Program-made: the position numbers and the translations under genes
Shown: piece by piece, positions 23,707 to 35,500 of the stretch
Position numbering within the stretch: position 1 is the first letter of the stretch
How the letters are laid out: each line of letters starts with the position of its first letter
Source: Siderastrea radians
Lineage: Eukaryota; Cnidaria; Anthozoa; Scleractinia; Rhizangiidae
NCBI GenBank assembly: GCA_964017195.1
Contig: CAXHKT010000139.1
Location: 310,001-374,000, forward strand
Direction: 5' to 3'
Length of the DNA: 64,000 bases
The notes under the pieces: generated by a model
Seen by the model: the letters and a program-made list of their open reading frames with translations, nothing else
Told to the model about the DNA's origin: nothing
The model's database searches: none

Positions 23707-24732
23707 TTGTGTAGAAAGTCTGCGATTTTTTCGATAAGGTGGAAAAAACCCCCATTTTGGGGCCTTCCCTCAGGCCCCAAAAAGCTCAAAAAGCTAACTG
23801 GCGCTCTCGGCTGCATGCACAAAGCTCCCAAATGCATTCAATCCCTTTGGGACCATCCGAAAAAAATTCCTTTTGTTCAAAAGTACAAAGAAAGCGCGAT
23901 ATGTGCGATCCTTAGGGAAAAAACCCCATTTTGGGGCATTCCCAGAGGCTCAAAAAGGTGTTCTTATCTGCGCAATCTGTCTGCACAAGGCTGCGCACTG
24001 GCCCAATAATAATGCAAATCCCTCGGGGCTATCAGAAAAAACAGTTTATTGTGTAGAAAGTCTGCGATTTTTTCGATAAGGTGGAAAAAACCCCCATTTT
24101 GGGGCCTTCCCTCAGGCCCCAAAATGCTCAAAAAGCTAACTGGCGCTCTCGGCTGCATGCACAAAGCTCCCAAATGCATTCAATCCCTTTGGGACCATCC
24201 GAAAAAAATTCCTTTTGTTCAAAAGTACAAAGAAAGCGCGATATGTGCGATCCTTAGGGAAAAAACCCCATTTTGGGGCATTCCCAGAGGCTCAAAAAGG
24301 TGTTCTTATCTGCGCAATCTGTCTGCGCAAGGCTGCCCACTGGCCCAATAATAATGCAAATCCCTCGGGGCTATCAGAAAAAACAGTTTATTGTGTAGAA
24401 AGTCTGCGATTTTTTCGATAAGGTGGAAAAAACCCCCATTTTGGGGCCTTCCCTCAGGCCCCAAAATACTCAAAAAGCTAACTGGCGCTCTCGACTGCAT
24501 GCACAAAGCTCCCAAATGCATTCAATCCCTTTGGGACCATCCGAAAAAAATTCCTTTTGTTCAAAAGTACAAAGAAAGCGCGATATGTGCGATCCTTAGG
24601 GAAAAAACCCCATTTTGGGGCATTCCCAGAGGCTCAAAAAGGTGTTCTTATCTGCGCAATCTGTCTGCGCAAGGCTGCGCACTGGCCCAATAATAATGCA
24701 AATCCCTCGGGGCTATCAGAAAAAACAGTTTA
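23707..24732. repeat. Three linking monomers between regions II and III (copy 1)
   Basis: Starts are 23707, 24049 and 24391, all A6C5 class. The first has CTGCACAAGG, which removes the middle TGCGCA. The second ends GCTGCCCACTGG, shared with 18232. The third has AAAATACTC and CTCGACTGC. The counterpart is 55177-56202. Confidence 0.8.
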
Positions 24733-25416
24733 TTGTGTAGAAAGTCTGCGATTTTTTCGATAGGGTGGAAAAAAACCCCATTTTGGGGCTTTCCCTCAGG
24801 CCCCAAAAAGCTCAAAAAGCTAACTGGCGCTCTCGGCTGCATGCACAAAGCTCCCAAATGCATTCAATCCCTTTGGGACCATCCGAAAAAAATTCCTTTT
24901 GTTCAAAAGTACAAAGAAAGCGCGATATGTGCGATCCTTAGGGAAAAAACCCCATTTTGGGGCATTCCCAGAGGCTCAAAAAGGTGTTCTTATCTGCGCA
25001 ATCTGTCTGCGCAAGGCTGCGCACTGGCCCAATAATAATGCAAATCCCTCGGGGCTATCAGAAAAAACAGTTTATTGTGTAGAAAGTCTGCGATTTTTTC
25101 GATAAGGTGGGAAAAACCCCCATTTTGGGGCCTTCCCTCAGGCCCCAAAATACTCAAAAAGCTAACTGGCGCTCTCGGCTGCATGCACAAAGCTCCCAAA
25201 TGCATTCAATCCCTTTGGGACCATCCGAAAAAAATTCCTTTTGTTCAAAAGTACAAAGAAAGCGCGATATGTGCGATCCTTAGGGAAAAAACCCCATTTT
25301 GGGGCATTCCCAGAGGCTCAAAAAGGTGTTCTTATCTGCGCAATCTGTCTGCGCAAGGCTGCGCACTGGCCCAATAATAATGCAAATCCCTCGGGGCTAT
25401 CAGAAAAAACAGTTTA

Positions 25417-27125
25417 TTGTGTAGAAAGTCTGCGATTTTTTCGATAGGGTGGAAAAAAACCCCATTTTGGGGCTTTCCCTCAGGCCCCAAAAAGCTCAAA
25501 AAGCTAACTGGCGCTCTCGGCTGCATGCACAAAGCTCCCAAATGCATTCAATCCCTTTGGGACCATCCGAAAAAAATTCCTTTTGTTCAAAAGTACAAAG
25601 AAAGCGCGATATGTGCGATCCTTAGGGAAAAAACCCCATTTTGGGGCATTCCCAGAGGCTCAAAAAGGTGTTCTTATCTGCGCAATCTGTCTGCGCAAGG
25701 CTGCGCACTGGCCCAATAATAATGCAAATCCCTCGGGGCTATCAGAAAAAACAGTTTATTGTGTAGAAAGTCTGCGATTTTTTCGATAAGGTGGGAAAAA
25801 CCCCCATTTTGGGGCCTTCCCTCAGGCCCCAAAATACTCAAAAAGCTAACTGGCGCTCTCGGCTGCATGCACAAAGCTCCCAAATGCATTCAATCCCTTT
25901 GGGACCATCCGAAAAAAATTCCTTTTGTTCAAAAGTACAAAGAAAGCGCGATATGTGCGATCCTTAGGGAAAAAACCCCATTTTGGGGCATTCCCAGAGG
26001 CTCAAAAAGGTGTTCTTATCTGCGCAATCTGTCTGCGCAAGGCTGCGCACTGGCCCAATAATAATGCAAATCCCTCGGGGCTATCAGAAAAAACAGTTTA
26101 TTGTGTAGAAAGTCTGCGATTTTTTCGATGGGGTGGAAAAAAACCCCATTTTGGGGCTTTCACTCAGGCCCCAAAAAGCTCAAAATGCTAACTGGCGCTC
26201 TCGGCTGCATGCAAAAAGCTCCCAAATGCATTCAATCCCTTTGGGACCATCCGAAAAAAATTCCTTTTGTTCAAAAGTACAAAGAAAGCGCGATATGTGC
26301 GATCCTTAGGGAAAAAACCCCATTTTGGGGCATTCCCAGAGGCTCAAAAAGGTGTTCTTATCTGCGCAATCTGTCTGCGCAAGGCTGCGCACTGGCCCAA
26401 TAATAATGCAAATCCCTCGGGGCTATCAGAAAAAACAGTTTATTGTGTAGAAAGTCTGCGATTTTTTCGATAGGGTGGAAAAAAACCCCATTTTGGGGCT
26501 TTCCCTCAGGCCCCAAAAAGCTCAAAAAGCTAACTGGCGCTCTCGGCTGCATGCACAAAGCTCCCAAATGCATTCAATCCCTTTGGGACCATCCGAAAAA
26601 AATTCCTTTTGTTCAAAAGTACAAAGAAAGCGCGATATGTGCGATCCTTAGGGAAAAAACCCCATTTTGGGGCATTCCCAGAGGCTCAAAAAGGTGTTCT
26701 TATCTGCGCAATCTGTCTGCGCAAGGCTGCGCACTGGCCCAATAATAATGCAAATCCCTCGGGGCTATCAGAAAAAACAGTTTATTGTGTAGAAAGTCTG
26801 CGATTTTTTCGATAAGGTGGAAAAACCCCCATTTTGGGGCCTTCCCTCAGGCCCCAAAAAGCTCAAAAAGCTAACTGGCGCTCTCGGCTGCATGCACAAA
26901 GCTCCCAAATGCATTCAATCCCTTTGGGACCATCCGAAAAAAATTCCTTTTGTTCAAAAGTACAAAGAAAGCGCGATATGTGCGATCCTTAGGGAAAAAA
27001 CCCCATTTTGGGGCATTCCCAGAGGCTCAAAAAGGTGTTCTTATCTGCGCAATCTGTCTGCGCAAGGCTGCGCACTGGCCCAATAATAATGCAAATCCCT
27101 CGGGGCTATCAGAAAAAACAGTTTA
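25417..27125. repeat. 5-mer higher-order repeat, first copy (1709 bp)
   Basis: Five monomers: 25417 (GATAGGG), 25759 (GGTGGGAAAAACC with AAAATACTC), 26101 (GATGGGG with TTTCACTCAGG, CAAAATGCT and GCATGCAAAAAGC), 26443 (GATAGGG) and 26785 (A5C5, 341 bp). The block is repeated directly at 27126. The 341-bp member makes the step 1709. Confidence 0.9.
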
Positions 27126-28834
27126 TTGTGTAGAAAGTCTGCGATTTTTTCGATAGGGTGGAAAAAAACCCCATTTTGGGGCTTTCCCTCAGGCCCCAAA
27201 AAGCTCAAAAAGCTAACTGGCGCTCTCGGCTGCATGCACAAAGCTCCCAAATGCATTCAATCCCTTTGGGACCATCCGAAAAAAATTCCTTTTGTTCAAA
27301 AGTACAAAGAAAGCGCGATATGTGCGATCCTTAGGGAAAAAACCCCATTTTGGGGCATTCCCAGAGGCTCAAAAAGGTGTTCTTATCTGCGCAATCTGTC
27401 TGCGCAAGGCTGCGCACTGGCCCAATAATAATGCAAATCCCTCGGGGCTATCAGAAAAAACAGTTTATTGTGTAGAAAGTCTGCGATTTTTTCGATAAGG
27501 TGGGAAAAACCCCCATTTTGGGGCCTTCCCTCAGGCCCCAAAATACTCAAAAAGCTAACTGGCGCTCTCGGCTGCATGCACAAAGCTCCCAAATGCATTC
27601 AATCCCTTTGGGACCATCCGAAAAAAATTCCTTTTGTTCAAAAGTACAAAGAAAGCGCGATATGTGCGATCCTTAGGGAAAAAACCCCATTTTGGGGCAT
27701 TCCCAGAGGCTCAAAAAGGTGTTCTTATCTGCGCAATCTGTCTGCGCAAGGCTGCGCACTGGCCCAATAATAATGCAAATCCCTCGGGGCTATCAGAAAA
27801 AACAGTTTATTGTGTAGAAAGTCTGCGATTTTTTCGATGGGGTGGATAAAAACCCCATTTTGGGGCTTTCACTCAGGCCCCAAAAAGCTCAAAATGCTAA
27901 CTGGCGCTCTCGGCTGCATGCAAAAAGCTCCCAAATGCATTCAATCCCTTTGGGACCATCCGAAAAAAATTCCTTTTGTTCAAAAGTACAAAGAAAGCGC
28001 GATATGTGCGATCCTTAGGGAAAAAACCCCATTTTGGGGCATTCCCAGAGGCTCAAAAAGGTGTTCTTATCTGCGCAATCTGTCTGCGCAAGGCTGCGCA
28101 CTGGCCCAATAATAATGCAAATCCCTCGGGGCTATCAGAAAAAACAGTTTATTGTGTAGAAAGTCTGCGATTTTTTCGATAGGGTGGAAAAAAACCCCAT
28201 TTTGGGGCTTTCCCTCAGGCCCCAAAAAGCTCAAAAAGCTAACTGGCGCTCTCGGCTGCATGCACAAAGCTCCCAAATGCATTCAATCCCTTTGGGACCA
28301 TCCGAAAAAAATTCCTTTTGTTCAAAAGTACAAAGAAAGCGCGATATGTGCGATCCTTAGGGAAAAAACCCCATTTTGGGGCATTCCCAGAGGCTCAAAA
28401 AGGTGTTCTTATCTGCGCAATCTGTCTGCGCAAGGCTGCGCACTGGCCCAATAATAATGCAAATCCCTCGGGGCTATCAGAAAAAACAGTTTATTGTGTA
28501 GAAAGTCTGCGATTTTTTCGATAAGGTGGAAAAACCCCCATTTTGGGGCCTTCCCTCAGGCCCCAAAAAGCTCAAAAAGCTAACTGGCGCTCTCGGCTGC
28601 ATGCACAAAGCTCCCAAATGCATTCAATCCCTTTGGGACCATCCGAAAAAAATTCCTTTCGTTCAAAAGTACAAAGAAAGCGCGATATGTGCGATCCTTA
28701 GGGAAAAAACCCCATTTTGGGGCATTCCCAGAGGCTCAAAAAGGTGTTCTTATCTGCGCAATCTGTCTGCGCAAGGCTGCGCACTGGCCCAATAATAATG
28801 CAAATCCCTCGGGGCTATCAGAAAAAACAGTTTA
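27126..28834. repeat. 5-mer higher-order repeat, second copy (1709 bp)
   Basis: The same five-monomer order occurs at 27126, 27468, 27810, 28152 and 28494. Differences from the first copy include T at 27847 (GGTGGATAAAAACC) and CCTTTCGTTC in the last monomer. The latter is also present in copy 2 (60129 region), but T27847 is not. Confidence 0.9.
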
Positions 28835-30590
28835 TTGTGTAGAAAGTCTGCGATTTTTTTGATAGGGTGGAAAAAAACCCCATTTTGGGGCTTTCCCTCA
28901 GGCCCCAAAAAGCTCAAAAAGCTAACTGGCGCTCTCGGCTGCATGCACAAAGCTCCCAAATGCATTCAATCCCTTTGGGACTATCCGAAAAAAATTCCTT
29001 TTGTTCAAAAGTACAAAGAAAGCGCGATATGTGCGATCCTTAGGGAAAAAACCCCATTTTGGGGCATTCCCAGAGGCTCAAAAAGGTGTTCTTATCTGCG
29101 CAATCTATCTGCGCAAGGCTGCGCACTGGCCCAATAATAATGCAAATCCCTCGGGGCTATCAGAAAAAACAGTTTATTGTGTAGAAAGTCTGCGATTTTT
29201 TCGATAAGGTGGAAAAAAACCCCATTTTGGGGCCTTCCCTCAGGCCCCAAAATACTCAAAAAGCTAACTGGCGCTCTCGGCTGCATGCACAAAGCTCCCA
29301 AATGCATTCAATCCCTTTGGGACCATCCGAAAAAAATTCCTTTTGTTCAAAAGTACAAAGAAAGCGCGATATGTGCGATCCTTAGGGTAAAAACCCCATT
29401 TTGGGGCATTCCCAGAGGCTCAAAAAGGTGTTCTTATCTGCGCAATCTGTCTGCGCAAGGCTGCGCACTGGCCCAATAATAATGCAAATCCCTCGGGGCT
29501 ATCAGAAAAAACAGTTTATTGTGTAGAAAGTCTGCGATTTTTTCGATAGGGTGGAAAAAAACCCCATTTTGGGGCTTTCCCTCAGGCCCCAAAAAGCTCA
29601 AAAAGCTAACTGGCGCTCTCGGCTGCATGCACAAAGCTCCCAAATGCATTCAATCCCTTTGGGACCATCCGAAAAAAATTCCTTTTGTTCAAAAGTACAA
29701 AGAAAGCGCGATATGTGCGATCCTTAGGGAAAAAACCCCATTTTGGGGCATTCCCAGAGGCTCAAAAAGGTGTTCTTATCTGCGCAATCTGTCTGCGCAA
29801 GGCTGCGCACTGGCCCAATAATAATGCAAATCCCTCGGGGCTATCAGAAAAAACAGTTTATTGTGTAGAAAGTCTGCGATTTTTTCGATAAGGTGGAAAA
29901 AACCCCCATTTTGGGGCCTTCCCTCAGGCCCCAAAATGCTCAAAAAGCTAACTGGCGCTCTCGGCTGCATGCACAAAGCTCCCAAATGCATTCAATCCCT
30001 TTGGGACCATCCGAAAAAAATTCCTTTTGTTCAAAAGTACAAAGAAAGCGCGATATGTGCGATCCTTAGGGAAAAAACCCCATTTTGGGGCATTCCCAGA
30101 GGCTCAAAAAGGTGTTCTTATCTGCGCAATCTGTCTGCGCAAGGCTGCGCACTGGCCCAATAATAATGCAAATCCCTCGGGGCTATCAGAAAAAACAGTT
30201 TATTGTGTAGAAAGTCTGCGATTTTTTCGATAAGGTGGAAAAAACCCCCATTTTGGGCCCTTCCCTCAGGCCCCAAAAAGCTCAAAAAGCTAACTGGCGC
30301 TCTCGGCTGCATGCACAAAGCTCCCAAATGCATTCAATCCCTTTGGGACCATCCGAAAATAATTCCTTTTGTTCAAAAGTACAAAGAAAGCGCGATATGT
30401 GCGATCCTTAGGGAAAAAACCCCATTTTGGGGCATTCCCAGAGGCTCAAAAAGGTGTTCTTATCTGCGCAATCTGTCTGCGCAAGGCTGCGCACTGGCCC
30501 AATAATAATGCAAATCCCTCGGGGCTATCAGAAAAAACAGTTTATTGTGTAGAAAGTCTGCGATTTTTTCGATAAGGTGGAAAAAACCCC

Positions 30591-30622
30591 CATTTTGGGG
30601 CCTTCCCTCAGGCCCCAAAATG
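30591..30622. repeat. 12-bp perfect inverted repeat variant
   Basis: Left arm CATTTTGGGGCC (30591-30602), 8-base spacer, right arm GGCCCCAAAATG (30611-30622). This is the longest version of the stem, and is present in every AAAATGCTC-class monomer of the A6C5 group. Confidence 0.85.
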
Positions 30623-30663
30623 CTCAAAAAGCTAACTGGCGCTCTCGGCTGCATGCACAAAGC

Positions 30664-30690
30664 TCCCAAATGCATTCAATCCCTTTGGGA
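30664..30690. repeat. Second short inverted repeat, TCCCAAA/TTTGGGA
   Basis: Left arm TCCCAAA (30664-30670), 13-base spacer, right arm TTTGGGA (30684-30690). It recurs in most monomers. It is lost or weakened where the left side is CACCCAAATG or where the right side is CCATTTGGG (for example the monomer at 10365). Confidence 0.6.
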
Positions 30691-30941
30691 CCATCCGAAA
30701 AAAATTCCTTTTGTTCAAAAGTACAAAGAAAGCGCGATATGTGCGATCCTTAGGGAAAAAACCCCATTTTGGGGCATTCCCAGAGGCTCAAAAAGGTGTT
30801 CTTATCTGCGCAATCTGTCTGCGCAAGGCTGCGCACTGGCCCAATAATAATGCAAATCCCTCGGGGCTATCAGAAAAAACAGTTTATTGTGTAGAAAGTC
30901 TGCGATTTTTTCGATAAGGTGGAAAAAACCCCCATTTTGGG

Positions 30942-32498
30942 GCCTTCCCTCAGGCCCCAAAATGCTCAAAAAGCTAACTGGCGCTCTCGGCTGCATGCAC
31001 AAAGCTCCCAAATGCATTCAATCCCTTTGGGACCATCCGAAAAAAATTCCTTTTGTTCAAAAGTACAAAGAAAGCGCGATATGTGCGATCCTTAGGGAAA
31101 AAACCCCATTTTGGGGCATTCCCAGAGGCTCAAAAAGGTGTTCTTATCTGCGCAATCTGTCTGCGCAAGGCTGCGCACTGGCCCAATAATAATGCAAATC
31201 CCTCGGGGCTATCAGAAGAAACAGTTTATTGTGTAGAAAGTCTCCAATTTTTTCGATAAGGTGGAAAAAACCCCCATTTTGGGGCCTTCCCTCAGGCCCC
31301 AAAAAGCTCAAAAAGCTAACTGGCGCTCTCGGCTGCATGCACAAAGCTCCCAAATGCATTCAATCCCTTTGGGACCATCCGAAAAAAATTCCTTTTGTTC
31401 AAAAGTACAAAGAAAGCGCGATATGTGCGATCCTTAGGGAAAAAACCCCATTTTGGGGCATTCCCAGAGGCTCAAAAAGGTGTTCTTATCTGCGCAATCT
31501 GTCTGCGCAAGGCTGCGCACTGGCCCAATAACAATGCAAATCCCTCGGGGCTATCAGAAAAAAACAGTTTATTGTGTAGAAAGTCTGCGATTTTTTCGAT
31601 AAGGTGGAAAAAACCCCCATTTTGGGGCCTTCCCTCAGGCCCCAAAATGCTCAAAAAGCTAACTGGCGCTCTTGGCTGCATGCACACAGCTCCCAAATGC
31701 ATTCAATCCCTTTGGGACCATCCGAAAAAAATTCCTTTTGTTCAAAAGTACAAAGAAAGCGCGATATGTGCGATCCTTAGGGAAAAAACCCCATTTTGGG
31801 GCATTCCCAGAGGCTCAAAAAGGTGTTCTTATCTGCGCAATCTGTCTGCGCAAGGCTGCGCACTGGCCCAATAATAATGCAAATCCCTCGGGGCTATCAG
31901 AAAAAACAGTTTATTGTGTAGAAAGTCTGCGATTTGTTCGATAAGGTGGAAAAAAACCCCATTTTGGGGCCTTCCCTCAGGCCCCAAAATGCTCAAAAAG
32001 CTAACTGGCGCTCTCGGCTGCATGCACAAAGCTCCCAAATGCATTCAATCCCTTTGGGACCATCCGAAAAAAATTCCTTTTGTTCAAAAGTACAAAGAAA
32101 GCGCGATATGTGCGATCCTTAGGGAAAAAAACCCATTTTGGGGCATTCCCAGAGGCTCAAAAAGGTGTTCTTATCTGCGCAATCTGTCTGCGCAAGGCTG
32201 CGCACTGGCCCAATAATAATGCAAATCCCTCGGGGCTATCAGAAAAAACAGTTTATTGTGTAGAAAGTCTGCGATTTTTTCGATAAGGTGGAAAAAAACC
32301 CCATTTTGGGGCCTTCCCTCAGGCCCCAAAATGCTCAAAAAGCTAACTGGCGCTCTCGGCTGCATGCACAAAGCTCCCAAATGCATTCAATCCCTTTGGG
32401 ACCATCCGAAAAAAATTCCTTTTGTTCAAAAGTACAAAGGAAGCGCGATATGTGCGATCCTTAGGGAAAAAACCCCATTTTGGGGCATTCCCAGAGGC
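30942..32498. repeat. Inter-copy segment, related to 2.8-4.1 kb
   Basis: This 1557-bp piece lies between the two large copies and is still in phase. Its later monomers (31229, 31572, 31914, 32256) match 2838, 3181, 3523 and 3865 at an offset of 28391 bp. Shared rare marks are CCCAATAACAATGC with an extra A, GCATGCACACAGC, GATTTGTTCG and AAAAAAACCCATT. Private changes include CAGAAGAAACAG with TCTCCAATTTTTTCG (31217-31252) and GCTCTTGGCTGC near 31674. Confidence 0.8.
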
Positions 32499-32597
32499 TC
32501 AAAAAGGTGTTCTTATCTGCGCAATCTGTCTGCGCAAGGCTGCGCACTGGCCCAATAATAATGCAAATCCCTCGGGGCTATCAGAAAAAACAGTTTA

Positions 32598-35500
32598 TTG
32601 TGTAGAAAGTCTGCGATTTGTTCGATAAGGTGGAAAAAAACCCCATTTTGGGGCTTTCCCTCAGGCCCCAAAAAGCTCAAAAAGCTAACTGGCGCTCTCG
32701 GCTGCATGCACAAAGCTCCCAAATGCATTCAATCCCTTTGGGACCATCCGAAAAAAATTCTTTTTGTTCAAAAGTACAAAGAAAGCGCGATATGTGCGAT
32801 CCTTAGGGAAAAAACCCCATTTTGGGGCATTCCCAGAGGCTCAAAAAGGTGTTCTTATCTGCGCAATCTGTCTGCGCAAGGCTGCGCACTGGCCCAATAA
32901 TAATGCAAATCCCTCGGGGCTATCAGAAAAAACAGTTTATTGTGTAGAAAGTCTGCGATTTTTTCGATAAGGTGGAAAAAACCCCCATTTTGGGGCCTTC
33001 CCTCAGGCCCCAAAAAGCTCAAAAAGCTAACTGGCGCTCTCGACTGCATGCACAAAGCTCCCAAATGCATTCAATCCCTTTGGGACCATCCGAAAAAAAT
33101 TCCTTTTGTTCAAAAGTACAAAGAAAGCGCGATATGTGCGATCCTTAGGGAAAAAACCCCATTTTGGGGCATTCCCAGAGGCTCAAAAAGGTGTTCTTAT
33201 CTGCGCAATCTGTCTGGGCAACGCTGCGCACTGGCCCAATAATAATGCAAATCCCTCGGGGCTATCAGAAAAAACAGTTTATTGTGTAGAAAGTCTGCGA
33301 TTTTTTCGATAAGGTGGAAAAAACCCCCATTTTGGGGCCTTCCCTCAGGCCCCAAAAAGCTCAAAAAGCTAACTGGCGCTCTCGGCTGCATGCACAAAGC
33401 TCCCAAATGCATTCAATCCCTTTGGGACCATCCGAAAAAAATTCCTTTTGTTCAAAAGTACAAAGAAAGCGCGATATGTGCGATCCTTAGGGAAAAAACC
33501 CCATTTTGGGGCATTCCCAGAGGCTCAAAAAGGTGTTCTTATCTGCGCAATCTGTCTGGGCAACGCTGCGCACTGGCCCAATAATAATGCAAATCCCTCG
33601 GGGCTATCAGAAAAAACAGTTTATTGTGTAGAAAGTCTGCGATTTTTTCGATAAGGTGGAAAAAACCCCCATTTTGGGGCCTTCCCTCAGGCCCCAAAAT
33701 GCTCAAAAAGCTAACTGGCGCTCTCGGCTGCATGCACAAAGCTCCCAAATGCATTCAATCCCTTTGGGACCATCCGAAAAAAATTCCTTTTGTTCAAAAG
33801 TACAAAGAAAGCGCGATATGTGCGATCCTTAGGGAAAAAACCCCATTTTGGGGCATTCCCAGAGGCTCAAAAAGGTGTTCTTATCTGCGCAATCTGTCTG
33901 CGCAAGGCTGCGCACTGGCCCAATAATAATGCAAATCCCTCGGGGCTATCAGAAAAAACAGTTTATTGTGTAGAAAGTCTGCGATTTTTTCGATAAGGTG
34001 GAAAAAAACCCCATTTTGGGGCTTTCCCTCAGGCCCCAAAAAGCTCAAAAAGCTAACTGGCGCTCTCGGCTGCATGCACAAAGCTCCCAAATGCATTCAA
34101 TCCCTTTGGGACCATCCGAAAAAAATTCCTTTTGTTCAAAAGTACAAAGAAAGCGCGATATGTGCGATCCTTAGGGAAAAAACCCCATTTTGGGGCATTC
34201 CCAGAGGCTCAAAAAGGTGTTCTTATCTGCGCAATCTGTCTGCGCAAGGCTGCGCACTGGCCCAATAATAATGCAAATCCCTCGGGGCTATCAGAAAAAA
34301 CAGTTTATTGTGTAGAAAGTCTGCGATTTTTTCGATAAGGTGGAAAAAACCCCCATTTTGGGGCCTTCCCTCAGGCCCCAAAAAGCTCAAAAAGCTAACT
34401 GGCGCTCTCGGCTGCATGCACAAAGCTCCCAAATGCATTCAATCCCTTTGGGACCATCCGAAAAAAATTTCTTTTGTTCAAAAGTACAAAGAAAGCGCGA
34501 TATGTGCGATCCTTAGGGAAAAAATCCCATTTTGGGGCATTCCCAGAGGCTCAAAAAGGTGTTCTTATCTGCGCAATCTGTCTGCGCAAGGTTGCGCACT
34601 GGCCCAATAATAATGCAAATCCCTCGGGGCTATCAGAAAAAACAGTTTATTGTGTAGAAAGTCTGCGATTTTTTCGATAAGGTGGAAAAAACCCCCATTT
34701 TGGGGCCTTCCCTCAGGCTCCAAAATGCTCAAAAAGCTAACTGGCGCTCTCGGCTGCATGCACAAAGCTCCCAAATGCATTCAATCCCTTTGGGACCATC
34801 CGAAAAAAATTCCTTTTGTTCAAAAGTACAAAGAAAGCGCGATATGTGCGATCCTTAGGGAAAAAACCCCATTTTGGGGCATTCCCAGAGGCTCAAAAAG
34901 GTGTTCTTATCTGCGCAATCTGTCTGCGCAAGGCTGCGCACTGGCCCAATAATAATGCAAATCCCTCGGGGCTATCAGAAAAAAACAGTTTATTGTGTAG
35001 AAAGTCTGCGATTTTTTCGATAAGGTGGAAAAAACCCCCATTTTGGGGCCTTCCCTCAGGCCCCAAAAAGCTCAAAAAGCTAACTGGCGCTCTCGGCTGC
35101 ATGCACAAAGCTCCCAAATGCATTCAATCCCTTTGGGACCATCCGAAAAAAAATTCCTTTTGTTCAAAAGTACAAAGAAAGCGCGATATGTGCGATCCTT
35201 AGGGAAAAAACCCCATTTTGGGGCATTCCCAGAGGCTCAAAAAGGTGTTCTTATCTGCGCAATCTGTCTGCGCAAGGCTGCGCACTGGCCCAATAATAAT
35301 GCAAATCCCTCGGGGCTATCAGAAAAAACAGTTTATTGTGTAGAAAGTCTGCGATTTTTTCGATAAGGTGGAAAAAAACCCCATTTTGGGGCCTTCCCTC
35401 AGGCCCCAAAATGCTCAAAAAGCTAACTGGCGCTCTCGGCTGCATGCACAAAGCTCCCAAATGCATTCAATCCCTTTGGGACCATCCCAAAAAAATTCCT

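Larger units (their letters stand above)
24733..29860. repeat. Region III: GATAGGG-marked domain, 15 monomers (copy 1)
   Basis: Monomers at 24733, 25417, 26443, 27126, 28152, 28835 and 29519 have CGATAGGGTGG (TGATAGGG in 28835). Those at 26101 and 27810 have CGATGGGGTGG. Between them lie GGTGGGAAAAACCCCC monomers with AAAATACTC (25075, 25759, 27468) and A5C5 monomers (26785, 28494), plus 29177. The GATAGGG mark is absent elsewhere in copy 1, so it homogenised locally. The array starts as a 684-bp 2-mer (24733-25416, 25417-26100). The counterpart is 56203-61330. Confidence 0.88.
30545..30886. repeat. Reference monomer, class A6C5/CCTTCC with AAAATGCTC
   Basis: This is a typical copy of the second main class. 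The tract is six A then five C, the stem reads GGGGCCTTCC, and the right arm ends CCCCAAAATGCTC instead of CCCCAAAAAGCTC. The A-to-T change lengthens the inverted repeat from 10 to 12 perfect pairs. Other copies of this class include those starting at 1126, 4891, 6601, 9339, 12758, 24049 and 29861. A sister class has the same tract but keeps AAAAAGCTC. Confidence 0.9.
1..30941. repeat. Large duplication, copy 1 (about 31 kb)
   Basis: This block matches 32499-62411 monomer by monomer, including rare private variants. The offset is 32498 bp from the left edge to about 19.3 kb and 31470 bp from about 20.3 kb onward. The 1028-bp change is a three-monomer insertion in this copy. The match stops after base 30941, where this copy continues GG and the other continues GC. 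The left end lies outside the window. Differences I saw apart from the insertion: T27847 here against A59317; C28196 here against A59666; one extra A at 20323-20330; and one missing C near 20424. Confidence 0.9.
29861..30941. repeat. Right end of copy 1: A6C5 monomers
   Basis: Starts are 29861, 30203, 30545 and the beginning of 30887. The monomer at 30203 has TTTTGGGCCCTTCC, which shifts the main stem, and CCGAAAATAATTCC. The others are plain AAAATGCTC class. Copy 2 has the same series at 61331, 61673 and 62015. Confidence 0.85.
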
